64,000 nucleotides of DNA, taken from assembly GCA_021234155.1 (NCBI GenBank), contig JAJEKV010000083.1, positions 3,440,573 to 3,504,572 on the forward strand, given 5' to 3'. Position numbers and translations under genes: made by a program. Every line of letters begins with the position of its first letter. Position 1 is the stretch's first letter. The notes under the pieces were generated by a model, which was not told the origin of the DNA, did no database searches, and was given only the letters and a program-made list of their open reading frames with translations. Of the stretch, positions 22,245 to 33,660 are shown one piece after another. The DNA comes from Isoetes taiwanensis. Lineage: Eukaryota; Streptophyta; Lycopodiopsida; Isoetales; Isoetaceae.

Positions 22245-22700
22245 TTAGCTAAGTAAAAAGTGAATCAAAACATCTGGACATACAATGCCTTTGACATCTG
22301 GACCTCTAGTCAGACCTTCTTTTTTTTGAACATCATGGTAGATAAAACCATGGTGACCATTGAAAAGAAGGGACTGATGTAGAAAGACAGATGCCATTGG
22401 GGTTAGTGGCCCAAGCATAAAAGGGTTCATCAGAATTCATGTGGCTGATGAGTAAAAGCATCGAGACTTCCCAATCTTTCTTTCCCTGCCTCTTTGGGCA
22501 ATGTAGCTTAGTTACATTCTAAGTTCCATTGTTCAAAGAGGCATGAAAGCAAGATTTGGGAATGCGCAATGCTTTCGCTTTGATGTTCCTTGGTGCAGTT
22601 GATACCCTTGCCATGGTATACGCCACTATGCATGGACAATATAGTTGATTGGGGGCCTTGTGAACCTTTCTTAACCAGACTACATCATAATCATCAATAG
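22245..22700. other. Spacer (copy A; copy B 38992-39446)
   Basis: Nothing recognised. Confidence 0.4.
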
Positions 22701-23215
22701 TGGATCGTGTATCTTGTGAACCCTCCTCCTGGTCAGAATCCTCTCGACTGTTCTGTGGTTGTCTAGCCCCTTGGCATGCGTAGATTACTTCTTATCAGAG
22801 GATTCTGTGGCATACAAAGGGGCAAGCAACAACGAAAGTCAAGAGGGTTCTGACCCAACGAGGGTTCTCAAGGCATTACGGTCGACTGAGTTGATGGTGA
22901 TGATCAGGAGAAGATTCGTTCTCAACTCAAGGCACTTAGGTCGAATGTTGAACCTGAATATCACATGTGGATCATGTATCTTGTGAACCCTCCTCTAGAT
23001 CAGATTCATCTCAACTGGCCTGTGGCTGTTTGGCCCCTTGGCATGCATAGATTACTTCTCATCAACAAGATTCTGTGGCATGCGAAGGGGCAAGCAGCAA
23101 CAGAAGTCAAGACGCTTATGATCCAGGGAGGGTTCTCAAGGTACCTAGGTGATAGTACTGATCAATAGAAGATTTTCAAAGCACTTAGGTCGAATGTTGA
23201 ACCCGAATTACATAT
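22701..23215 (+). repeat. ~265-bp imperfect tandem repeat, possibly coding in origin (copy A)
   Basis: Two adjacent units share GTATCTTGTGAACCCTCCTC, CCCCTTGGCATGC, AGATTACTTCT, TTCTGTGGCAT and AGGTCGAATGTTGAACC in the same order, starting near 22701 and 22970. In copy B one frame (39506-39916) stays open for 136 residues across both units, while copy A is split near 22850. The peptide (for example IMYLVNPPLDQIHLN) matches no family I know. Confidence 0.65.
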
Positions 23216-23228
23216 ATAATACATATAT

Positions 23229-23332
23229 TATACATGAAACATGGAACACAGTGACAAATTATTAAAATGACAAAAACTATTATACATGAAACATGGAACA
23301 CGGTAACAAATTGTTAAAACGACAAAAACTTA
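23229..23332 (+). repeat. 52-bp tandem duplication (copy A; copy B about 39976-40079)
   Basis: Two adjacent units begin TATACATGAAACATGGAACAC at 23229 and 23281, with four differences between them. Confidence 0.9.
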
Positions 23333-25259
23333 ACTTTTTTATTAATAGTGCCGGAACGGTTACAATAAAGCACAATTTTATTATTTTTGAACTTTTCCCA
23401 AGTCCGTACAGTTCCTAAATTAGCTCGAACAAGGATCTGAAGTGTACATTCTCATCCAAAATGTAAAGAACGCTGAAAGAATTGTAAGTTAATATAGCGT
23501 GAACCCCCAACTATTTGATACCCATACAACTGTTCAATAGAAAGTATTATAAAATACATGGTTATATAATATGTGTTTTGTAACGTATTATACTATCCAC
23601 GATGTAAGTTTTTATTTTCCATGTGCCATGTTAATGAAAATTGCGCGACCACCCTATTTGCACATGCTGCATTGCAATCAACAACATTGAAGGCCTAGAA
23701 GCATGGGACGTTTGGAGTTGGGCCTTGACTGTTCGTCATGCTTTTTGATCTTCTACTTGTTGCAAAACATTGTTTAGCAATCAAATGTCTCATGGTTCAT
23801 AACTAAATAGGCTTGAACATTCTTGTTATAACTATTTGTGATCCAGATATCAATGAAAAATCCTCTTTTGAGTTCTATTTTCAATTATTATGCAAATTTA
23901 TGCACTTTGAAGGACAATTTGCCCTTTTGCCTCAAATCCATTCTTTGAGCATATGCACATGACTTGAAGTCCTATTCAGGCTTGTAGCAATTTAAATCAC
24001 AAAAGAAAAACCTGATACAATCAGGATCCAAAAATTGCTTGCTGGTTATTTCTTACAGTTTAGTTCACTGACAGTAAAATTCATTCAATTTGAACACTTT
24101 TTCAACAAAAAACAACCGAGGGTCCGGGGGTTTATTTCAATGGTTCAATTTCCCGATATGTTGTATATCATATTCAATGGTCTAATATATAATATTTATA
24201 ATATTTATAAATAATATAATGGGCTATGCATGGGTAAAATTTTTGGCCCTGAAGGGGTTATTATGTAAAAGACGAGCTCCGTCGTAAGTAATTGATGCAG
24301 TGGAACTATTTAGAAAATAGATCATGGAATGGAATGCAATCATTCATACTATCCGTCAATCATATTAAGAATAATAATGAATGCATAGAATCATATTAAA
24401 AATAATAATGAATGTATAGGCCCATCAACATATGATCGTGTGCTTGAAAAACACCAAAGCTACAAAATAAACAGCATCACTAGTTGCAGCTTCCTATTCC
24501 CTTGTTAAATCAATAGAAACGCTTAAAAGCATTTGGTATACAAAACAATTGTGATGAAATTTTAAGGAAGAGGGACATCAATACATTCAAAGAATGGGAG
24601 TTACAGCCATTATAATAGTGTGAAATAGTTATAGAGCTAACACAACAAGGCCACACCTACAACCGATGTTTATTAGTGAGCCATGGAGACATATTTTTAT
24701 ACCATAACACCATAACAAAACAATGATATGGCAACATTAGAAATCATGGGATTGACTTATAAACCATTAACCACCTGTAATTGCAAATTCAAGAGCAAGT
24801 AAATATGCCAAGAACCTCAAAATAAAGAGGAGTTGATTACCTTGGAGAAAAAGGAATATAAAAGACGTGCACACGATTTTGCAAACCCTAGGTGTTTTGT
24901 GATGCTAGAGAAAAGATAAGCCTCTCATATAAAAAGACCCATATGGCCACAAAAGAAAGTAAGCCATGTGCTTTGCACGGCGTTAAGTAAAAGAGGGGCT
25001 CAACATTTATCCATTGCATGTATGCATGCATGTATTGTGTGCATGTATTGTGTGCATGGAATGCATACACATGTGCATATCAAACCATAGGTAGAAATAC
25101 AGCGCGCGCTCTATAAATATTACTAATATATCCTCACACGAATACAACAACACAATCATATGCAAACCATGTCCGTATATTTATACATTTTGCGCGATGA
25201 ACCATTTTTTGTGATATTCACCCCTCCGAGCAACGAGAGCTGTTGGATAGGCATATTCA
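23333..25259. other. AT-rich non-coding stretch (copy A; copy B 40080-42021)
   Basis: No gene recognised. It holds a 29-bp tandem repeat at about 24360-24420 (AATAATAATGAATG). A possible decayed hairpin-repeat end lies near 24240 (TTTTTGGCCCTGAAGGGG). TGCATGTATTGTG words repeat at about 25015-25060. It is the best preserved part of the duplication. Confidence 0.45.
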
Positions 25260-25590
25260 CCCTTTATTCCTTAATCTACACCGTACACAAAGTTCCTCAT
25301 TTGTGGGGTATAGATGTACAGAATTTGCTATACTATATAACAAGATTTGCAAAATACTATAAGATTTGAGGTAACATACTATATGGTGTTGATTTTGTAC
25401 ATGCAAAATATAATTATAGGGGCTCTCGCTGCCCTACGTCACCCCCCCGTGAATATGCACCCAAACCAAAGGGGGTTTTAGGGTATTTTAATTTAAACAT
25501 GTTGAATGTAATGGTTTGTGTTAATTAATATTAATAGTAGTTATGTTGGTTGTTACATTAAAAAAAAAAATTGGGCCCTTCGGGCCCCAA
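25260..25590 (+). repeat. Hairpin-ended short repeat, member E2 (copy A)
   Basis: Same core (GGCTCTCGCTGCCCTACGT, GTGAATATGCACCC) and end (A-run, TT, GGGCCCTTCGGGCCC at 25573-25587). About 160 additional upstream bases are shared with E3 but not with E1, starting at CCCTTTATTCC. Copy B equivalent: 42022-42352. Confidence 0.85.
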
Positions 25591-25751
25591 AAGAAGCAAA
25601 CATTGATAAACTTTGAGGTAAACAAGAAAATAAAAATACAACATGAATGATGTGTTATTGCAAACCATATATTATAAATTGCCACATGTGATGAGGAGAA
25701 GTGTCAACTGAGTTAGCCAATAGCAACGAAAGCTTCGACATCATAATTTGC

Positions 25752-26092
25752 CTCACCTTAGTATATTGCATTCCACCCTTGCTTGTGCACTTGTATACTC
25801 TTCAAAAGAATAATTTCCGTGGGACCATTCGACCTTTCCATCGGATCCCGACATAGATAAAAGTCACAAACTTTTAAAGAAAATCTTTCAAAACAATGTT
25901 ATCGCTCGCCTCATGCCCATAAACTCTTCCAACATCTCCCATTTGCCTCATTTTTTTATCTACATCGCCAAACTTGAGAGAGGAATCAGCCCTTGAATGC
26001 ATGATCAATGATTGAAGGTTCGTGGAAAATGCTGACCTTTCAAACACAAGACTGATGGGCCCATTCTGATTCTTGATAGCATCCCTACAAAG
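25752..26092 (-). pseudogene. Exon-like minus-strand ORF (copy A, broken)
   Basis: Counterpart of 42515-42863. The upstream part reads cleanly as NGPISLVFERSAFSTNLQ, where copy B has a frame slip, while the downstream part is broken. Each copy is good where the other is bad, an argument against simple decay. Confidence 0.4.
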
Positions 26093-26516
26093 ACAGCAAT
26101 GTTATAAACCTTTGAAAGAAAGGACTCCTTGACCTATTTATGCACTATAATAAATGGCCCCAATTGTTGCATGGGGAATGCCAAACTGCAATAGATTTAC
26201 AGGAAAGACATCTAAATACGTGAATATATATCACAAAGAAAGACCTTCATATGAGTTCCAAAATGGCACTCAATGACCCTGCAAGACACTTTTGTCCTCT
26301 ATTTCATTTCAACCATATAGAATTTTTAGTCCCCAATACATGCTTCCAGAGGACTATTACTCATGGAGAAAGTAAAGCATAGACAATGTTTTCCTGACCC
26401 CAGGAAGATAACCTTGACAAAATTTCCTGAAGATCTAGACAGTCTTTGACACATTTGAAGATCTTTACAAAATTAGCTTGGTCTGGTTTAATAAGAGTAA
26501 GGTATGCTTTCACACA

Positions 26517-26705
26517 TCATCTGCCACATCTGTTTTGCTTGTAATGTGCCATTGTCTCCATAGCTTTGAAGCATTGCCTACATTCCACGCTTTCTACCTG
26601 CAAATGTCCCCACGGTTTGCTCTGTAAGGCTCTGTGCCAACACAATGAGGCATAGGACGTGCTGAATACATGCTTCAAATTTCGTTCCCATGCTTCAAAA
26701 GTCAT
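26517..26705 (-). CDS. Short minus-strand ORF, possible exon (copy A; copy B 43277-43471)
   Basis: 62 residues: MTFEAWERNLKHVF ... VESVECRQCFKAMETMAHYK. The first 14 residues and the C-x-x-C part are identical in both copies, while the middle differs by frame slips at CTG/CAG sites. It lies upstream of the exon-like ORF ending at 25752 on the same strand. No family recognised. Confidence 0.3.
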   Translation of the reverse strand: MTFEAWERNLKHVFSTSYASLCWHRALQSKPWGHLQVESVECRQCFKAMETMAHYKQNRCGR

Positions 26706-27197
26706 TTACACAGAGCTTCTTTCATTTACTGCCAGAATAAAGCAGATTTAACTTCCACAAAGCATGCAACCAATGTAAGCCTTTTTCCAGCTTAAACTTT
26801 AGAGCTTCATGCAGCTATGCTGCATACTCTGTTTTATTTGATCGTGAAATATTTGTCCTAGACTCCCAGTTAGACCAGATTGTTTAATCTCAAATGCTGA
26901 AGAAAAAACTGAATGCTTTCGATGATCCAATGAGGACTGTTTTGAATCAGAAATATTTTTTCCGAGTTGTACAAGATTAATCAGAAGGACACGAAGATAG
27001 ATTGCTTGTCTGTTTTGAGTTTTGAAACTTCTGATCAAAGCTGAGAAGATGAACTAGGTACGAAAAGAGGCAGGAGCAGAGGCACCCAGGAGCAAATGCG
27101 GCTTCTGAACTTCAAAAAATAAAAGGATTTGGCTGTAGAGCTATGGAGGTGCTAAAAACGGAGCAAATAGAAGCATAGCTCCGCTTCTATCTCTGGG

Positions 27198-27530
27198 CCC
27201 TTTATTCCAAGATCTGAACCATACATAGCGATCCTCGTTTGTGGGGTATGCATCTATAAAATTTTGTATAATGTATATTAAGCTTTGCAAAATACTATAA
27301 GGTTTGAGACAATGTACTTAATGGTGTTAATTTTAAACATGTATTGTAAATTTTTTGAGGCTCTCGCTGCCCTACGTAACCCCCCGTGTGAATATGCACC
27401 CAAACCAAAAGGGGTTTAAGGGGGATTTTAATTTAAATGTGTCAAATGCAATGGTTTGTGTTAATAATATTAGTTGTGTGTTAATGATTTGTGTTTACTA
27501 AAAAAAAAATTGGCCCCTTCGGGGCCTTAA
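27198..27530 (+). repeat. Hairpin-ended short repeat, member E3 (copy A)
   Basis: Colinear with E2 over about 330 bp, including TTTGTGGGGTAT, AAAATACTATAAG and the GGCTCTCGCTGCCCTACGTA core, ending at hairpin GGCCCCTTCGGGGCC (27512-27526) preceded by an A-run. Copy B equivalent: 43970-44300, with one G lost from the hairpin. Confidence 0.85.
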
Positions 27531-27624
27531 GGGGTGTAGATATAGACATTACCTAATACTCTAATGATGGATGGAAGGGCACTAAGACATCTATAAATCC
27601 ATGTAACAATTTTAGAAACACTTT

Positions 27625-27719
27625 TGCATGTAATATTGTGCATGTAATATCTATGCATGGAGATTCCTTAGTGCATGTAATATTGTGCATATAATATCTG
27701 TGCATGGAGATTCCTTAGT
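27625..27719 (+). repeat. 47-bp tandem duplication (copy A; copy B about 44395-44490)
   Basis: Two units of GCATGTAATATTGTGCAT...GGAGATTCCTTAGT lie side by side at 27625 and 27672. Confidence 0.85.
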
Positions 27720-28020
27720 GCATATGAATCATAATAGAAAATGGTAGTAGAGCTAAAAACAAGCCATTACATTCGAAGTCCGAATTTTAAGTGTGACATA
27801 ATACCATGATAGATAATAGACAAATGGTAACCCATGTTACAATTTTTTATTATCAAATGCTTCGCTCTTGTCAGTAACATAATAAATACGCAAGGAAAAG
27901 CAATATACATGGCTTTACCTTGTTGAAGATCTTCAAAAAACTCAATTCTATCAGAATTGCACACAATTAATCTCAAAAACTCTAGCTGCAACTTCAGCTT
28001 TTCACAGTACTTCAGCTCTT

Positions 28021-29082
28021 GACAGTTATGAACTACCAAAACTCTGCGACAGTCATCCGCCTGCACCACCACCAAGTTCGGGTGGTGATTACAATGACAA
28101 AAAAAAATCAAGTCATAGAACAACAGAACGTATATTAGTAGGCACAATTGCAGGAATATTGGGAATGCTGCTTCTGATTTATGCCATCTGGTGTTTGAAT
28201 AAGAAAATGAAGAACAAATCCAAAAAGAGGCATCTTCCTGACCGTCGCCAATTTACCTACAAAGAGCTCAAGCTTAAAAATGAGATACTAGGGGAAGGAG
28301 GATATGACTGTGTTTTTAAGAGATTTATTCAAGGTAGTGAACCCAGAGCGCGGAAAATGATCATCAAAAATGCAAACAGAGTGAAAAAATACATGATGGC
28401 AGAGGCGCACATAATGGGCGACTTAATAACCCTAATCTGTTCAGCTCAAAGGTGGTGTTACCACAAAGGGAGCACCGCTACTAGTCTATGAATACCTTCA
28501 AAATGGCAACCTAGGTGATCATTTATTCAAAGAAGAAATAAATCTGCCATGCCATACTAGATACAATATTCTGAAAGGATTAGCATCTGCCATACTTTAC
28601 CTTCATGAAGGAACAGAGCTGAAAATCATACATTGGGACATAAAAGCAAGCAACATTATGCTGGATGTAAATTTCAACACCAAATTAGGAGATTTTGGCC
28701 TTGCTAGAATCGTCCAACTAGATGAATCTAAACAACAAAGTAGCCTGGTAGGGACACCAGGTTATTTAGCGCCGGAGTTGCTTAAATCATTCAAAGCAAC
28801 AACTGCTTCACATGTGTACAGTTTCGGGGTCCTAGCATTAGAAGTAGCCTATGGGAAAAGAGCCATATATTTTACCTCCAAGGGACAGGGATCATTGATT
28901 TCTCGTGTTCGGAAGCTCTACAGAAACTTGTTGGCGGCTGCAGATTCAAAGCTTCAAGGGCTGTACGACGAAGAAGAAATGAGAATGCTTGTCCTTGGCA
29001 TTGCCTGCTCACTTGCAAAACCTGATGCAAAAGCTGGCTATGGAGGCCAGTTGAAGAAGACCTCAACATTTTAACCTTCTAG
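28021..29082 (+). pseudogene. Receptor-like kinase, L-type lectin RLK-like (copy A, frameshifted)
   Basis: A proline-rich extracellular stem (SHPPAPPPPSS), a transmembrane helix (ILVGTIAGILGMLLLIYAIW) with basic stop-transfer, FTYKEL, and a kinase domain with NILKGLASAILYLHEG, HWDIKASNIMLD, LGDFGLARIV, VGTPGYLAPE and VYSFGVLALEVAYGKR. This order and the KASNIMLD wording fit plant L-type lectin receptor kinases; the lectin domain itself is not found upstream. The N-lobe is damaged at 28341-28480 (the VAVK lysine region reads ARKM, followed by a frameshift), while the C-lobe is mostly intact to near 29030. The natural end is probably the TAG at 29080-29082, after a frame slip. HRD is HWD and the third loop glycine is Asp in both copies. 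Confidence 0.8.
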
Positions 29083-29295
29083 AAGCTGCTTTTACCCCTT
29101 GTTACAGGGATGTCATGTCTGTGAATTGCTTGGCTGCAATCCATGAAGCTGCATTACTAGAAGAGAAATATAGCGTTTGATCAAAATTTTGACGGTCAAA
29201 AGACGGATTTGACTGCAAAGAAATGAGCCGATGAACACTCAGAGAGCTACTAGAAGGAACCAGCTTTATAGCTTTACCATTCCTATCGCTTTAAG

Positions 29296-29574
29296 ATGGA
29301 CATTGTATGCCCAGAAAGGAACCGAACTCTAGACAGACGCATAGAAACGGAAACTCGTGAAAAAGATCCCGTATGTCTGGACGCTGATAAGGATTTTCTA
29401 TGTCCAATTTGCATCCAGACGCTGAAAGATACATTCTTGACATCCTGTGGGAACGCTTTCCTCATTGCCATCTCCATACTCAGAGTACCCCAGAATCATT
29501 GTTGTCCATGTAACACATCAGGCAACAGCATCCTATCAGGCAACAGCGTTCTATCAAAAACCGATTCCCTTTAG
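29296..29574 (+). pseudogene. COP1-like RING finger fragment (copy A)
   Basis: The 92-residue frame contains DKDFLCPICIQTLKDTFLTS followed by CG, which closely follows the start of the COP1 RING domain (E3 ligase repressing photomorphogenesis in plants). The rest of the RING is degenerate: the positions expected for the H, C and C of the CGHSFCYMC segment read NAFLIAI. A final CPC-like pair (HCCPC) remains. No coiled coil or WD40 sequence follows, so this looks like an isolated first exon gone bad, not a gene. The call rests on the first 20 residues of the motif. Confidence 0.6.
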
Positions 29575-29699
29575 CACAACCCATGGCCGTGAGATCGCCC
29601 TATTCCATCGGCTATGGATGTCTCCAAGTAAGCAACTGCCATCATTGATTCCACAAATCCTAACCCGTGCCCTAATTCCGGCTTGAGAAAAGGGCTTTC

Positions 29700-30420
29700 A
29701 TTATAAACCCTTGGATCTTCTTGAATTAAAAGAGGGCTTTCTTTGTAAGCCCTCTGATCTTAACCATTGAGGAGGATGAAACAAAAATTGCAGAAATTGC
29801 ATGCAAAAACTTGGTGCACTCTAGATGTACTGATTAATATGCCTCATGCAATACGCCCATGAAATCATATGAAAACCATGCCAAAAAGCGTATAAAATCA
29901 CAAAAAAAACCCCTGAGTTATAATGCTAGATATTCATTTTAAAGACAACCAAATTTGTTAAATAACACGTGATCATCATATATTTTTCTATTATGGGGAA
30001 GTGCATATGCCAAATTTTGTGTCCAATTTAAAACCAATTTTGTTAGTTATCTCAGATCCACCATATGGTATCTAATTTCTCCTTAAAAAAGTATGTGAAA
30101 ATGATCATTATGGCTCGAGATATGCAGATCTGAACGCAACTGTCTCATTTTCCTTTAAAGATCCTAAAGTGTTTGATATTTTTGTGAATTTTGCATAAAG
30201 ATTGGTTGCCTTAAGCAGCCTGAGGGTTAGTTAGTTTGAAAATCAGGCCCAAAAATAGTGAATGCCACCTACCGAGGAAAATTCAAAATTTTCTTGATTT
30301 TTCCTCCAAGAAATCTAGAGGATTGGCTTCGTTCTAGCAAGGCCGAAGAAGGTCCATTTGGTTCTCTTAATTCTTTCGACTGGAAGCTTGTTCGGCGGTT
30401 ATTTCGAAGGTAATTGACCA
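29700..30420. other. Spacer and possible 5' part of the unknown gene (copy A; copy B 46470-47200)
   Basis: AT-rich and nearly identical in the two copies. The last part (about 30300-30411) may be an exon ending at CGAAG/GTAATT. No domain recognised. Confidence 0.35.
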
Positions 30421-30469
30421 TTTTTGCTTGAATTTTTGCAAAGTTTACTAATCTATTGACATTTCTTGC

Positions 30470-31932
30470 AGCGGCAAGATCTGCCACCAGTTGTTGCAGA
30501 AAACTCGTGGTAGGCACATTCTCATTGATCCATTTTTTGTTCAAAGAAAAGCATTACCCAAGGTGCTCCAATTTCTGTCCCTTTAAACTTAATAATGTTT
30601 ATACTCTCTCTCTTTTTTTCTTTTTTCTTTTTTTTTTTTGGTGTAGGGACAATTGCAGTAAGATTTGGACAATCATGGAAGAATGAGAGCGTAGAGATTG
30701 CAATGTCAAAAGAAAGAGGACAACCAGGGAAGAAACTTAGAAAAAGAGAAGACAAAGAAAAAGGAGAAAAAAAGAGAAAAATGTCTTGATCCAAAAGGCC
30801 ATGAGCAATGCCAATTAAAGTCTCAAAAGAAATAAGGTCGTAGCTAATCTAGTATTCTCCTTCAAGAGGCAAGTTTATCATTTTAATTCTGAATCGCTGC
30901 TCCATCTTCAAGTATGAAGAAGAAATTGGTGAGCAGGTGGTTTTGGGAAGTGGAGAATGTGGACAGGAAAAACCATTGGGCTGCAAGAACTGTAAAAGAC
31001 ACTAGGAGCATCAATTTTGTCCATGTCGCTAATTTAGCTTGTCCTACTCATGCATATGAGGCATCTATCTTGTTTCTATGCATATTGCCTTGATGCACAA
31101 TGGGAGAAATGCTTGAACAAGGATTACGTAGATGATTGGGAACTTGTGGTTATTGTGCCCGGCTGTTATAATCGGCGAATATGAGTTGCGAAGATTGAAC
31201 GGCAGCCCATTTCTCTAAACGTGTAGTAGCGTTGAGTGACTTGTTAAGAGAAGGAGATAATTTTTGTGCCGCAACTCCAAAGCACGATGAAAAGGGCTCG
31301 TTATTTTGAATAGTATTGTGCACAAAGGAGAAACATCTGGTGAAAACTGATTTTGAAGTTAATGGGCAATGGTTCTATGAAGGAGAAGAACTTCTAGAGG
31401 GTATTTACTATCAAAAAGTTCTGAGATCACGTACAAGCTACATTTTATGGTCCAATGCTTCAAAAGCCATTGTTTATGCCAGCCAGATTTGTGCAATAAG
31501 AATTGATATGCCACAAGCAAAATATAGATTGAGAGGAGACCAAGTAGCTTACACAATCGCCCCGAAGCGATAGTGAGAAGATTCTAGACAACCTTCCTGA
31601 GGTGTTATCAGACGAAGAGGATTGAAGAGATCAAACTATAAGGTATATTACCTTAATTTATTTTCATTTTGAACACTTCTTGCAGCTTTGTGAATTACTA
31701 GAAATGGTTTGATTACAGGATTCTGAAAATGGTTAGAAGGGGATTGAAATGTAACATTTTTTTTTGTTATTTGCAGATTATGAATCCTTACCACAAGAAA
31801 AGGAAAGTAGGTGCTCTAAAGTTGGAGCTTGTCAATGGGAAAAAAGAGTTGTGTCTTGAATCTTTGAAACACTTTGTGCTCGTTGCTGCAACAGATAGTA
31901 AGGTTGTCTTTGTCGACAAAACACTGATATAA
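30470..31932 (+). pseudogene. Conserved-looking spliced gene of unknown function (copy A)
   Basis: Counterpart of 47240-48715. The second half (31316-31932) is nearly identical, including the same in-frame TGA (31307-31309) and the last exon after TTATTTGCAG (31777-31932). Around 31160-31270 copy A has several frame slips (CCCGGCTGTTATAATCGGCG against CCCGACAAGGTTATAATCGATG). The frame also reads TIAPKR in place of the TLSEADSEKI end. The intron poly(T) before GGTGTAG is far shorter than in copy B. Confidence 0.5.
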
Positions 31933-32009
31933 GTGGTTGTACATGGCAATATATATTGTACTTCGGCCATAATTGATCTACATAATCTTGTTCTTTTTGC
32001 CTCCAGTTT

Positions 32010-32640
32010 TTTTTTTTTTTTTTTTTTTTTTTTGAAGGACGACAAGCTTTATTCGCCAACTAAAAACTAGAGCAACATAAAATGCAAAGACAGGATTATA
32101 ACCCCAGTGGACAAACCGATCCGACTGAGCACAACCACCTGCCTATGCAAAGAATGAATCAAGGTAAGTATGCGGATCGATTACTTTCTTCTCCCGATCA
32201 AGAGAAGAACAATTGTAAGCCATAACAATTTTATTTTGCGTCGCCCAAAGAATAATCTCATCTACAATATCTGCAGCCTTAAAGATAAACAACCTCCTTC
32301 TTCCAGATTGACCATAAAAAGCCAGCCACATGCGAGATGAAAAAGCTCGTTTTCATAGTTTGGGCCAAGCATCGATAGATAGCAATCAAAATTTGGTGGC
32401 TAGATCGGGGACGTTCCAAATAGGATCAACAACCAAGACCATAACGCCGCCGCTCACACAAGAAAAACAATGCTCAATACTCTCAACCCTCCAGTTATCT
32501 TTCCCGAAATGTCTTTTATTAGTTCTTGCACTAACAGAATTGACATGACAAGGAGTTCGATAGGAAAATATATGAAATTAATGCGCCTAGACTAATCCTA
32601 GATAGTAGTAATCACTACTATCTTTATACGTAATATCAGT
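32010..32640 (-). mobile_element. LINE 3' end, L1-like (copy A)
   Basis: It begins with a T-run of about 26 (poly(A) tail on the minus strand), followed on the minus strand by the ORF2 C-terminus at 32143-32331 (FIFKAADIVDEII ... YNCSSL). The piece near 32445 shares ACACAAGAAAAACAATGCTCAA with the LINE at 12998-13020. It is 5'-truncated. No target-site duplication found. A perfect 9-bp hairpin (GATAGTAGT / ACTACTATC) lies at 32601-32622, probably outside the LINE. Confidence 0.75.
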
Positions 32641-32716
32641 AATAATCAAGTAGTACTATTTTACTTCACTAAAAGGCGCCTTTTCAAAACCCAAATATAC
32701 GTTACACGCTTTAAAC

Positions 32717-33660
32717 CATGAGAAAAAGGAGGAGGAAATGGTGAAAGAAAGGGAAAAAGAAAAAAAAAGCAAAAAAAAAAGAAAAAGGGAAAAGAAAAAG
32801 GGGCAAGGGAAATAAGAGGAATTAAACAAAATGTATTAAAAGGCATGGAAAGGGGAAAAGGAAAGGAAGGAAAAATTGTACCTGAAAAAAGGATCGGCGA
32901 GGAGGAAAAGCGGAAAAAAAATGCGGCAAGAAAAGGAAACGGGAAGAAGAAGGGAAAGGGAAAGGGAAAGGAAAGGGAAAAGGGAGGAAAGGGAAAGGTG
33001 AAGCGGGAGGCTGGGAGGGAGGAAAGGAGGAAAGGAAAAGGACATGAGGAAAGGAAAAAAGAAAAAAAAGAAGGAAAGAAGGGGAAAATTGTACCCGAAA
33101 GAGGAAAGGATGGGAAAGGAGGAGGAGGAAAAGCAGGAAAAAAAAAGGTGGGAAAAGGGCATGGGAAAAGAAACAGAAAAGGAAAAAAAGATAAAAGGGG
33201 AGAAAGAGAGAGAGAGGCCAAAAAAGAAATGAGGGAATGGGAAAAGGAATATAGAAAAGGGAAAAGAGGGAAAGGGTGAGGAGATGGAAAAGAAAAGGTA
33301 AAAAGGGCATGGAAAACATAGAGGGAGGGAAAAAAATGGAAGGGAAAAGGGCTTAAAAAAAAAAGGAGGAAAATGGTGGGAAATGGGGCCCAGAAAGGAA
33401 GGGAAAATATATGGAAAAGGCTAAAGAGGTAAGGTTGAAAAAGAGAAGACATGGAAAAGGATGGGGAAAAGAGAAGGCATAAAAAGAGAAAGGGGAAAGG
33501 AAAAGGGCAAAGGAAAGGAAAAAGGGATAGGGGCTTTTCTCCTTTAGCATTAAGGGGATTGGGAAAACTGAAACTATCAAAAAAAAAGAAAGAAAAAAAA
33601 CTTATGCTGACAACTGGGAAATGGGGGATAGAGCGGAGGAGAAGGGAAGGGAGAAAGGGA
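32717..33660 (+). repeat. Purine tract, copy B
   Basis: A/G-only sequence colinear with 15935-17000 but shorter, including the GGGAAA run near 32950. The right border is extended by extra A/G words not seen in copy A. Confidence 0.9.

Larger units (their letters stand above)
15935..32716 (+). repeat. Copy A of a ~16.78-kb direct tandem duplication
   Basis: The unit begins inside the purine tract (CATGAGAGAAAAGGGAGG) and ends at CACGCTTTAA, after which the purine tract starts again at 32717. Offsets between matched positions are 16.58-16.78 kb along the length, with small gaps. Stretches such as 22046-22560 and 29720-31140 are essentially identical to copy B; others are riddled with small differences. 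Confidence 0.97.

Noticed and set aside
22245-22430. Minus-strand 61-codon ORF identical in both copies (38992-39177)
   Set aside because: Identity reflects the large duplication, not selection; no motif.
27767-28147. Minus-strand ORF of 126 codons (and 44558-44917)
   Set aside because: It overlaps the plus-strand frame that encodes the receptor-kinase stem and transmembrane helix; it is a shadow.
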